From: Spirochaetia bacterium
Lineage (GTDB): Bacteria > Spirochaetota > Leptospiria > Turneriellales > JAOUFE01
Assembly: GCA_029857955.1 (NCBI GenBank)
Contig: JAOUFY010000025.1
Span: 1-38,532 of the forward strand
Length of the DNA: 38,532 bases
Direction of reading: 5' to 3'
Of this stretch, positions 18,395 to 25,933 are shown in pieces; positions within the stretch are counted from its first letter, which is position 1, and every line of letters begins with the position of its first letter. The notes below the pieces were generated by a model. It ran no database searches. It was not told the DNA's origin and saw only the letters and a program-made list of their open reading frames with translations. Both the position numbers and the translations under genes were made by a program.

Positions 18395-19651
18395 ATGAGA
18401 AATTTTATAAAAATTATAATTTATATTATAATTGCATCTGAAATTATTTTTACAGGCACTCTTTCCGCTCTCGAAATATTAAATATTTTTGATTCACCTG
18501 TACAGAAAACATCAAAATATATTTCAAACGTTACATCTGGAAATGATAAAAAAAAGGCAGCTATTCTTCCTTTTCAATCGCTTGACCAAAAAAATGAATC
18601 TGCTGGGAAAATAGTCAGTGAGGATATTATTGTCAATATAGTTAACGATCATAAAATTGATGTCGTTGAAAGAACTCAAGTAGATAAACTTCTTTCTGAA
18701 TTACAATTTAACCAAACCGGAGTGATCGATTCAGACAAAGCCAAGAAAATTGGAAAAGGCCTTGGAGCTGATGTCATAGTTATGGGGAGTTATAGCGAAT
18801 TTCAGAGTATTTTTACTAAAGAAAGTATGCTGAAATTTAATATAAAGGTAGTTGATACAGAGACCTTTAAGGTCATTGGCGCCAACCAGTTTGAATTAAA
18901 AAATACATGGAAAGATAAAACGGAAACGATAAATAATACGAGTTCAAATACGTCATATCAAAATATTGATCCTGAGCGACTTCGCTGGTTTTCACTGGAC
19001 CTTGGTTTTGTGGGTGGACTAAAACTTTCCGATGCATCTCAGGATGTTCGTCTATACAGTTCAACTATTTATTCGAAAAGTATCTATGATTTTAGGCAAA
19101 CTGTAAAACAGGCATATCTGGCTCCTCCGGTAAGTTTTCGTATGAATGTCTGGTTTTCTTCAATATTTGGATTTGGTATGAACGTTGGCTATGAAGTTTG
19201 GAGACTTTCTGGAAGTTCATTTACTTCTTCTAATACTTACAGAATATCGAGTTTCTTTACGGATGTGAATTTATTGTTTCGTATTCCCATTCATCCGCGT
19301 TTTTTTCCATATGCTAGCTTGAATTATGCGTTCTTTAGTTCAAAAGCTTTAAAAGAAGGGCAGGGGACAGGCATTATACGGGAAAATGAAATGGATGGCT
19401 ACGCTTTTGGTGGTAAGAATTTAAATTCCTTTTCATCTGCCAAAGATATCTTTGCTATATTTTCTTATACCGTTGGCCTGCAATGGAACATTACCAGTTC
19501 ATTTGGTGTAACCGCAGAATACCAGATACTCAATGCTCCCGCTATTACCTTCTATGGTCGTTCATCTGACTTAGGGTATATGGATATTTCTGCATATACC
19601 CAGCATCGTATCAATGTTATGGCTTTGTTCAGGATTGCATCAAAGACGTAA
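18395..19651 (+). CDS. CsgG-like lipid-exposed domain joined to a putative outer-membrane beta-barrel
   Basis: A 418-residue protein. The N-terminal hydrophobic signal segment is about 4-25. Residues about 52-170 resemble the CsgG/FlgO-type alpha/beta domain (KKAAILPFQSL; VVERTQVDKLLSELQFNQTG; GKGLGADVIVMGSYSE; VVDTETFKVIG), which occurs in secretion channels and penicillin-binding-protein activators. After a Ser/Thr/Asn-rich linker, residues about 198-418 alternate polar and aromatic residues with Gly turns (WFSLDLGFVGGL; FGFGMNVGYEVW; YTVGLQWNITS) and end in INVMALFRIASKT, consistent with an 8-strand-like beta-barrel. There is no cysteine at the signal cleavage region, so it is probably not a lipoprotein. 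It stands alone. Function unknown. Confidence 0.75.
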   Translation: MRNFIKIIIYIIIASEIIFTGTLSALEILNIFDSPVQKTSKYISNVTSGNDKKKAAILPFQSLDQKNESAGKIVSEDIIVNIVNDHKIDVVERTQVDKLLSELQFNQTGVIDSDKAKKIGKGLGADVIVMGSYSEFQSIFTKESMLKFNIKVVDTETFKVIGANQFELKNTWKDKTETINNTSSNTSYQNIDPERLRWFSLDLGFVGGLKLSDASQDVRLYSSTIYSKSIYDFRQTVKQAYLAPPVSFRMNVWFSSIFGFGMNVGYEVWRLSGSSFTSSNTYRISSFFTDVNLLFRIPIHPRFFPYASLNYAFFSSKALKEGQGTGIIRENEMDGYAFGGKNLNSFSSAKDIFAIFSYTVGLQWNITSSFGVTAEYQILNAPAITFYGRSSDLGYMDISAYTQHRINVMALFRIASKT

Positions 19652-19963
19652 TACCATATTTTTTTACATGTATACTGCCAGCACTACCGTGATGGTAACC
19701 ATGCCGGCGGCTTTACATATAATGGATGCTTTGGCCGACAGATTGAACGTATCACATTAAAGCGGTGATACGATTTACTGTCGCTGGATATGGTTTTCAA
19801 TGAATAATCATTTATCCAGACACAGTAAATCAAATAGCATCAGCGGATGATTGACGTATCGAGTAGATACGATTACACAACCAGAAGATGTCAAATTTCC
19901 ATGAAAATCTCGTGACTCTGTTATACGAATGTTCTCTCATTGGTGGTCGTCAATTGCCATTTA
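19652..19963. other. Intergenic region with a cluster of hairpins, 312 bp
   Basis: Three inverted repeats sit in 125 bp. CGTATCAC (19748-19755) pairs with GTGATACG (19765-19772). A 19-base arm (19772-19790, beginning GATTTACTGT) pairs with 19813-19831 with two central mismatches. CGTATC (19855-19860) pairs with GATACG (19866-19871). The motif GTATC/GATAC recurs. No coding frame is visible. It lies between convergent genes, so it may act as a bidirectional 3' structure or be the remnant of a palindromic element. Confidence 0.55.
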
Positions 19964-21274
19964 CTATATTTCAGTGCAAATCATATTTTGACCGGTAGAT
20001 TCCAGAACTGAACTCCAGATAGACCCGCGCAGGTTTACAAGCTTTCTTTCTTGAATCACAAGTTTAATGGGAAGATGAGCAAAAAAATGATTCCATTGAC
20101 CAATGACCATTCCGGTTCTTCCCGACATGCCTGCATGAGCGGCATATTGACCAAGAATGGTACAAAAAAGAGCATCATCGGGAAGGGCTGGTACCGATCG
20201 AATTATATAACTTGGATCAATGTATTTAATTGTACAATTAAAATTTATTTTTTCAAAATAACTTTTTATTTGATCCCTCAGCCAGCTTCCCGAATCTATA
20301 AGCTTTTTATTTCCTGATGCATCGGTTTCATTACCATGCGGGATGATATCCTGAGCTGCGCCTTCTGCAATTACAATAACAGCATGACCTCTTTTTAATA
20401 ATCGCTGATGTAAAGCGGAAAAAAGACCTTTTTCGCCTTCCAATTTAAATTCCATTTCAGGAATTAAACAAAAATTTACTTCGTTTGAGCTGATCGTTGC
20501 AAATGCTGCAATAGCGCCAGAATGACGTCCCATTACTTTTACGATACCTATGCCGTTTTCGTATCCGACGCTTTCTGTATGTACGCATCGAATAGATTCG
20601 ACTGCTTTAGAATATGCGGTTTGAAATCCAAAAGATTTACTGATGAAGTTTAAATCATTGTCGATGGTTTTTGGAACTGCAATGATTGATATTTTGAGCC
20701 TTCGCCGTTGTACTTCATTGTACAAAGCTTCTGCTCCTTTCATGGAACCATCTCCTCCAATGATAAACAAGATATCGACATTATCTTCAATTAAACGATC
20801 TATCATGGATGAAATATCTTGCGGTCCTCTTGAGGAACCAAGAATAGAACCGCCAATATCACTTATACCGTTTACAATTTCAAGGTTAAGTTTGAGTGAA
20901 GCCATAGATCTGTCAGCAATACCCTTAAATCCGTATCGATAACCAATCACTTCAGGAATTTTATATTGAAGAGTTAACTCCAGAGTAATTGCAGAGATTA
21001 CATTATTAATTCCAGGGCAGAGACCGCCGCAAGTAACTATAGCGGCTTTTGTAGTTTCAGGATTAAAAAATATTTTTTCACGTGGCCCGCCACGTTCGAG
21101 AGTTAAAAAAGGCTTTTTTTCGTTAATATAACTTTGAACAATGGTTTCTGAAATATCAAACAAAAATCTTTCATTTTCATTTATAAACGAAATGATTTGA
21201 ACGGGCGATTTATATTTAGGTTCTCCAAGTTTTGTTACATCAAAATCTTCTTTTTTTAACAAACTAAAATCCAT
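19964..21274 (-). CDS. pfkA: 6-phosphofructokinase (TP0108-like, ATP-type signature)
   Basis: A 436-residue enzyme, longer than the 320-residue E. coli type because of an N-terminal extension of about 75 residues. Motifs are GGLCPGINNVI (83-93), GSSRG (146-150), GGDGS (173-177) and PKTIDND (201-207). Gly in GGDGS, where PPi-dependent enzymes have Asp, argues for ATP as donor. Lys in PKTIDND is the variant shared by the PPi-like clade that includes Treponema TP0108, trypanosome and plant ATP enzymes. It phosphorylates fructose 6-phosphate in glycolysis. A good AAAGGAATT ribosome site precedes the ATG. It is transcribed alone, divergent from the STAS-ABC unit. Confidence 0.93.
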   Translation of the reverse strand: MDFSLLKKEDFDVTKLGEPKYKSPVQIISFINENERFLFDISETIVQSYINEKKPFLTLERGGPREKIFFNPETTKAAIVTCGGLCPGINNVISAITLELTLQYKIPEVIGYRYGFKGIADRSMASLKLNLEIVNGISDIGGSILGSSRGPQDISSMIDRLIEDNVDILFIIGGDGSMKGAEALYNEVQRRRLKISIIAVPKTIDNDLNFISKSFGFQTAYSKAVESIRCVHTESVGYENGIGIVKVMGRHSGAIAAFATISSNEVNFCLIPEMEFKLEGEKGLFSALHQRLLKRGHAVIVIAEGAAQDIIPHGNETDASGNKKLIDSGSWLRDQIKSYFEKINFNCTIKYIDPSYIIRSVPALPDDALFCTILGQYAAHAGMSGRTGMVIGQWNHFFAHLPIKLVIQERKLVNLRGSIWSSVLESTGQNMICTEI

Positions 21275-21466
21275 TGAATTCCTTTAAGCTCTTAATAATG
21301 ATATTCTTAATATGCTAAAAGCTCTTTTATTAACAGTAGATTAAATATCGAAGTCTTGTAAACATCATTTTTTATTATTATTTTATCTTTAGGCAAACTT
21401 CTAATTAACTGAATAGTAAATCATTTAATTATAGTGAAAAAAGGGATTTAAAAACATATGTAAATA

Positions 21467-21500
21467 GTAATTGACAATGTAATCAATTACGATATTACAT
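21467..21500 (+). promoter_or_regulatory. Promoter with overlapping operator-like inverted repeats before the STAS gene
   Basis: TTGACA (21471-21476), a 16-base spacer and TATTAC (21493-21498). Two 7-bp perfect inverted repeats, each with a 10-base spacer, overlap it: GTAATTG (21467-21473) with CAATTAC (21484-21490), and ATGTAAT (21477-21483) with ATTACAT (21494-21500). This covers both -35 and -10. Confidence 0.45.
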
Positions 21501-21551
21501 TCAAAATATAAAATATATAAAACCCCCAAGCAGGTCTTTAGAGATCAATTT

Positions 21552-21902
21552 ATGAATAACAATCCAACATCAAAACTAAAAACATATAATCTTGAAAATA
21601 TTGCCGTTATCGAAATGGTCGGTAATATACAACAGACGGAAACAGACGAACTTGAAGAACTTCTTTATACTTTCTTTGAAAATCAAAAGCGAAACATAAT
21701 ACTTGATTTACAAAATGTAAATCAAGTATGCAGTACCGCCCTGGGATTATTGGTGCGTTTTAAGCAGTTTTTAAATGAAAATGGAGGGGAACTTAAAATG
21801 GTGTTTTGTAATCCCCAGCTAATTGAACTTTTTAAAGTTACCATGATGGACAGGATATTTGAAACTTCAGATAGTCTTCAAGAAGCGATCAGCTCCTTTT
21901 AA
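21552..21902 (+). CDS. STAS-domain protein (anti-sigma factor antagonist-like)
   Basis: A 116-residue single-domain protein: IAVIEMVGNI strand, IILDLQNVNQVCSTALGLL core and LFKVTMMDRIFETSD C-terminal helix. The phosphorylatable Ser/Thr position of SpoIIAA-like proteins falls in CSTALG. Partners would be an RsbW-like kinase or phosphatase not present here. The next gene, 54 bases away, is an ABC exporter ATPase. The STAS may belong to the same transcript and act on the transporter, in the manner of MlaB on the Mla system, though this ABC transporter is of a different type. The dual inverted repeats upstream suggest regulated expression. Confidence 0.88.
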   Translation: MNNNPTSKLKTYNLENIAVIEMVGNIQQTETDELEELLYTFFENQKRNIILDLQNVNQVCSTALGLLVRFKQFLNENGGELKMVFCNPQLIELFKVTMMDRIFETSDSLQEAISSF

Positions 21903-21956
21903 GTCATTTTAAAGGTTTATAATAAATAATTCAAACGTTAAATAAAATGGAAGTCT

Positions 21957-22946
21957 ATGTCCTCAAATGAAGTTTTAATTGAAGTCAAAGAATTATGTAA
22001 AGAATTTAAGATTTTAAAAAAAAAACCTGGACTTGGCGGCGCGCTCATGTCGCTATTTTCCCGCGATTATCAAACAATTGAAGCGATAAAAGATATCTCT
22101 TTTAAAATAAATCAAGGTGAGATTGTAGGCTATGTTGGACCAAATGGCGCCGGTAAATCTACAACCATTAAAATTTTATGCGGAATTCTTTACCCGACTT
22201 CGGGGTTAATTGAAGTAGCTGGTTTTGTACCGAGTGTAGATAGAAAACAATTTGCAATGACTCTGGGAGTTATGTTCGGTCAAAGAACTCAGCTATGGTG
22301 GGATTTGCCAGTAAGCGAATCCTTTGATTTATTGAAATCAATTTACAAGGTAGATAACGCTCGCTATAAAAAAAATCTTGATTTTTTCAATGATATATTT
22401 GATATAAAAGAATTTTGGGGACAACCCGTTCGCAGACTTTCTCTCGGTCAACGGGTAAGGGCAGATCTTGCCGCAGCTTTGATTCATGATCCCAATGTTT
22501 TACTTTTAGATGAACCAACCATTGGTCTTGATGTTCTGGCCAGATCGCGATTTCGTGAATTGATTAAAATGGTAAATGCAGAAAAAAAAACTACTATTCT
22601 TTTAACCAGTCATGATATTGACGACATTGAATTGATCGTTGATCGTTTGATTTTAATTGATAAAGGAACCGTAAAATACGATGGTACTCTTAAAAAGTTT
22701 CTGAAAAATTACGGCGGTCAAAAAAAACTTTTAGTTAATTATTCAAATAAACCCAAGATTGGTAAAATACCTGACGGAGCGTCAGTTCAATCCTTAAAAG
22801 GTAATATTTTGGAAATTAAGGTAGATACAGCAATTATATCGTATCATGATTTAATTAAAGTTATTCCAGATTGGGGTAAGGTGATTGACATTCAGTTAGA
22901 AAGCGATTCGTTGGAAACTATACTTTCTGAATTGTATAAAAAATAA
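21957..22946 (+). CDS. ABC-2-type transporter ATP-binding protein
   Basis: A 329-residue ATPase. Walker A is GPNGAGKST (61-69), the signature is LSLGQ (161-165), Walker B is VLLLDEP (181-187), and the switch His is H219 (LTSHD). The insert GALMSLFSRDYQTIEAI near residue 30 and the long C-terminal tail (about 240-329) are typical of the subfamily paired with PF06182 (ABC-2_2) permeases. It would energise export of an unidentified compound. A GGAAG ribosome site precedes the ATG. The stop and the permease start share one base (TAATG). Confidence 0.92.
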   Translation: MSSNEVLIEVKELCKEFKILKKKPGLGGALMSLFSRDYQTIEAIKDISFKINQGEIVGYVGPNGAGKSTTIKILCGILYPTSGLIEVAGFVPSVDRKQFAMTLGVMFGQRTQLWWDLPVSESFDLLKSIYKVDNARYKKNLDFFNDIFDIKEFWGQPVRRLSLGQRVRADLAAALIHDPNVLLLDEPTIGLDVLARSRFRELIKMVNAEKKTTILLTSHDIDDIELIVDRLILIDKGTVKYDGTLKKFLKNYGGQKKLLVNYSNKPKIGKIPDGASVQSLKGNILEIKVDTAIISYHDLIKVIPDWGKVIDIQLESDSLETILSELYKK

Positions 22947-23722
22947 TGTTTGTCTTTTATAAGTGGGCTGTTAAAAGTTTTCAAAGAAATCTGGCTTACA
23001 GGCTTGAATATTTTGTATCGTTGTTTAATGCATTGTTGTACATATTTATTTTTACATCGATCTGGCAAGCTTTAATGCCAGAAAATGGCGCCAGGTTTGG
23101 CATGACGCGTCAACTGATGATCAACTATGCAGTGTTTGTCACTCTTATTAAAACCACCCTTGTAAAATCTCGCGACATGATTGGTACTAGAGTTAGAACC
23201 GGTGAAATCTCTCTTGATTTAATAAAACCCATTTCACTTCCTGTTATGACACTTGCTGACGCTGTTGGTACAGTAATTTTTCAGATATTTTCCAGGTTTC
23301 TGCCTTTAATCATCATTTGCTCATTGATGTTTGATCTTACCATTCCGCCTGGAATTGATATTTATTTTTTTATTAGTTATTTATTTTCATTTTTAATTTT
23401 TCATGCAATTTTGTTTACATTTGGCGTGGCATCTTTTTATATTGTAGAAAATTTTCCATTATGGTTATTAAATACATCTTGTGTATCGTTGCTATCAGGT
23501 TCCATCATTCCACTTGAGGTGTTACCGGATATTGTAAAAAAAATTGCCCTTTGGACTCCTTATCCGTATATTTTTTACCTGCCAACGATGAAGTTGCTAA
23601 AAAATGAATATCCTGTGGATCATGCAATTTTACGACAATTATTCTTTGTTATTATTTCTTACGCAATCGGGTTAACCTTGTTTCATTTTGGCAAACGAAA
23701 GCTGCAAGTTCAGGGAGGTTAA
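22946..23722 (+). CDS. ABC-2-type (PF06182-like) permease
   Basis: A 258-residue integral membrane protein with about six hydrophobic segments. It has the family-typical segment TRVRTGEISLDLIKPISLPV after the second helix. The N-terminus RNLAYRLEYFVSLFNALLYIF also fits the ABC-2_2 family. It is translationally coupled to the ATPase. Systems of this type commonly encode two such permeases in tandem; here only one is present, followed by a repeat copy and the convergent gspJ, so it may act as a homodimer. Substrate unknown. Confidence 0.88.
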   Translation: MFVFYKWAVKSFQRNLAYRLEYFVSLFNALLYIFIFTSIWQALMPENGARFGMTRQLMINYAVFVTLIKTTLVKSRDMIGTRVRTGEISLDLIKPISLPVMTLADAVGTVIFQIFSRFLPLIIICSLMFDLTIPPGIDIYFFISYLFSFLIFHAILFTFGVASFYIVENFPLWLLNTSCVSLLSGSIIPLEVLPDIVKKIALWTPYPYIFYLPTMKLLKNEYPVDHAILRQLFFVIISYAIGLTLFHFGKRKLQVQGG

Positions 23723-23776
23723 TTTAAATTGAAAATCTGTATCGGGGTAGTTTTATGCGATATGTATTTTTATTAA

Positions 23777-23832
23777 CGAAGCTGCTGCGTGTGCCAATTT
23801 ACGAATTGATAAAACCTTCCTTGTTTAAAAAT
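23777..23832 (+). repeat. Dispersed intergenic repeat, copy D
   Basis: It carries the core TGCTGCGTGTGCCAA and the conserved CCTTCCTTGTTTA end, without indels relative to copies B and C. It fills the gap between the permease and the convergent gspJ and ends at the gspJ stop codon. Confidence 0.8.
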
Positions 23833-24471
23833 TTACATAAATATTCCTGGTGATGTTTGTAACATAATAGTTCTTTCTACTTTATTTGTATCTTCTTTTT
23901 GAAAATATTTTATTGTAATTTTAATAAATTTTGGTAAACTTTTATTTAATGAATAATCCCATGAATCCTGCCAGTCTTTTCCATTTAAAGAAAACTCAGC
24001 GATAAATTCGGAAATATTATCAAGAACCGGAATAGGGACACCCAGAGAGGTCTCTTTATAATCAACAAACATATCTTCTTTTCGATAAAGAGTCATGATT
24101 CCAGTATCGTTATTAACTTTGCCAAAATATGTTACATTGTAAAACGGGGATTGCAAAATACCCGGGTTAGAATACAAACTTCCGCTGATAAAATTTATTC
24201 GATCTATTCTTGAACCGCCGGATACATTTTTTTGAGCAATAAAAAAATAATCATTATTCCATTTCTCATAAACCAAGTTTTGAATGTCATGCGAGAGTAT
24301 TTCGTATAATTCTTCTGCCTGCTGACCTTGTACGGAAGCGTTCGATTGTACATTTAACAGTTTTTGTATTTGCATGTAAGTTGTCATTAATCCAAGAAAA
24401 AAAACTGATAAAAGAGAGATCACTATAATCAATTCAATTATAGTAAAACCTTTATTTTGCGGTTTGTTCAA
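23833..24471 (-). CDS. gspJ: Minor pseudopilin GspJ-like
   Basis: A 212-residue type II secretion-type pseudopilin. The prepilin motif NKG-FTIIEL has the cleavage Gly at residue 8, Phe+1 and Glu+5. A single hydrophobic helix follows, then a mixed alpha/beta domain (VQGQQAEELYEILSHDIQNL; INFISGSL; VPVLDNISEFIAEFSLNGKDW split in the usual J-like order). GspJ normally forms the pilus tip with GspI and GspK; gspK is not present here. It overlaps gspI by 20 bases and is the last gene of the operon, ending against repeat copy D. Confidence 0.82.
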   Translation of the reverse strand: MNKPQNKGFTIIELIIVISLLSVFFLGLMTTYMQIQKLLNVQSNASVQGQQAEELYEILSHDIQNLVYEKWNNDYFFIAQKNVSGGSRIDRINFISGSLYSNPGILQSPFYNVTYFGKVNNDTGIMTLYRKEDMFVDYKETSLGVPIPVLDNISEFIAEFSLNGKDWQDSWDYSLNKSLPKFIKITIKYFQKEDTNKVERTIMLQTSPGIFM

Positions 24472-24931
24472 TTTTTAATCCTCGCAGACATTCAAGTGTA
24501 TAAATTTCTTTTGATTGAAAAAATAAAACGACATTGTATTTACGCATTTTAAACGTTAATCCTGTTGAAAGTTCTGTAGATTGACTTGCTCTGTGTTGTT
24601 CAAGAATTGCCTGCTCTTTGTCTTTTATTGAAGAAGAAATACCGCTGAAAGGATCATATTCAATTTCATTCATGGAGTATGAATAGCTAAATCCCGGATT
24701 ATTTTCAAATTCGCCGGTTTTATCGACCAGGTCATCAGTATATTTGATTTCATCCATTAATTTTTCACTTAAAAATATTGCAGTATTTAATCTTACTGCT
24801 TTTTTCCGTAAATCCATTGATGAAGTGATCATGAATATTAACATACCCATGATGGCGGAGGCCATTATAATTGAAATAATAATTTCAATTAAAGTAAACC
24901 CCTGTTTTTGATTGTATATTTTAATTCTCAT
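24452..24931 (-). CDS. gspI: Minor pseudopilin GspI-like
   Basis: A 159-residue protein. The prepilin motif KQG-FTLIEI has Glu+5, followed by a hydrophobic helix (IIISIIMASAIMGMLIFMI) and a region with AIFLSEKLMDEI typical of GspI. The insert of about 40 polar residues in the middle (PFSGISSSIKDKEQAILEQ) is longer than in classical GspI. It overlaps gspH by 11 bases and gspJ by 20, so translation is coupled. It is exported and processed by a prepilin peptidase encoded elsewhere. Confidence 0.82.
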   Translation of the reverse strand: MRIKIYNQKQGFTLIEIIISIIMASAIMGMLIFMITSSMDLRKKAVRLNTAIFLSEKLMDEIKYTDDLVDKTGEFENNPGFSYSYSMNEIEYDPFSGISSSIKDKEQAILEQHRASQSTELSTGLTFKMRKYNVVLFFQSKEIYTLECLRGLKIEQTAK

Positions 24932-25481
24932 AACTAAGATTATTTATTTCTGAAAGGTATGCGCCGCTTCCGCCGTTTCTGGGAATAAAAAAATATGGTT
25001 TTGTACGATTGCTGTATTTGAGAATAAATGAATCGGAAGTACCGTCTGGATAAAAATGAATAAAAATTACGGGGTTATTTAATTTAATTCCTGAAGCCGA
25101 ATATATATCTTCAATTTCAGGCGGCAGGTTCGATCTAAATAAAGTATTTTTGGAATTATTTTTATTTTCTGTTTCTTTTTTTTGCAACTCGCTATCTGAT
25201 GATATTCGCTCATCATTTACATTGTAATTTGATAATTCCATAATATTTTTATCTTTATTAAGAACTAAAGTTAAAACCCTTCCTTCAGAAAGTGCTTTTT
25301 GTCTGGCGAGATTGATCACTTGAATAAATTCAAGTGATGTGACACTGTTAGATTGTTTCTGCCACAGGCTTTTTAATAATTTAAGCCCCAGGGTCATTAG
25401 TGAACCAATTATTATAATAACTACAATGAGTTCTATAAGAGTAAAACCCCGGGAGGCTTTTATTTTATTGTAACGAAGCAA
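24921..25481 (-). CDS. gspH: Minor pseudopilin GspH-like
   Basis: A 186-residue protein. The prepilin motif SRG-FTLIEL is followed by IVVIIIIGSLMTLGLKLL. The next helix contains LEFIQVINLARQKALSEGRVLTLVL in H-type order, and the soluble part is beta-rich. Family assignment to GspH rests on position between gspG and gspI and on the LARQKAL segment. It overlaps gspG by 17 bases. Confidence 0.8.
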   Translation of the reverse strand: MLRYNKIKASRGFTLIELIVVIIIIGSLMTLGLKLLKSLWQKQSNSVTSLEFIQVINLARQKALSEGRVLTLVLNKDKNIMELSNYNVNDERISSDSELQKKETENKNNSKNTLFRSNLPPEIEDIYSASGIKLNNPVIFIHFYPDGTSDSFILKYSNRTKPYFFIPRNGGSGAYLSEINNLSYEN

Positions 25482-25905
25482 GGTCTACATCTGCATTTAT
25501 TCCCTCGCCGCCAATTGCACCATCAGCGCCAAGAGATAAAACCTTAAAGCCCTCATCAGAAACTTCATAGTGATAAGGTTTTTTCCATTGATCAAGTATG
25601 GATTCTCTATCGATAAAAGATGAAACTTTGTTACCGGATTCTGTTTCTGGCGGTTCGACTAGCGCCTCAAGACCTGTATTTGAATCTGGATAATTTCCAA
25701 ATGTTCTTTTGTAATCAACCAATGCAGAATTTATTTTAGCCCAGTCCATCTGCATTTTCAGCTTATTTAATTTTCCTTCTGCCCTGTTTTGATTTTTAAT
25801 TAATGAATTTATGGTAATAGCAAGGATAGATCCCATAATGATCAATACCATGAGCAATTCAATAAGAGTCATACCACGTTTTCTTTTTAATTTTTTAATT
25901 TTCAT
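25465..25905 (-). CDS. gspG: Major pseudopilin GspG
   Basis: A 146-residue protein. The prepilin motif KRG-MTLIEL has Met at +1 instead of Phe and keeps Glu+5. The family marks TFGNYPDSNTGLEALV, WKKPYHY and LGADGAIGGEGINADVD (the calcium-binding loop) identify it as the major subunit of a type II secretion pseudopilus. The usual DPWG is DQWK here. An AGAGGA ribosome site precedes the ATG, 28 bases after the giant upstream gene. Confidence 0.93.
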   Translation of the reverse strand: MKIKKLKRKRGMTLIELLMVLIIMGSILAITINSLIKNQNRAEGKLNKLKMQMDWAKINSALVDYKRTFGNYPDSNTGLEALVEPPETESGNKVSSFIDRESILDQWKKPYHYEVSDEGFKVLSLGADGAIGGEGINADVDLASLQ

Positions 25906-25933
25906 TGTTAATTCCTCTACCTGTTTTATATTG

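Noticed and set aside
1895..23832. The four repeats as a CRISPR array or transposon ends
   Set aside because: They are about 4-12 kb apart, lie in mixed orientation without regular spacers, and no transposase or target duplication is seen between them.
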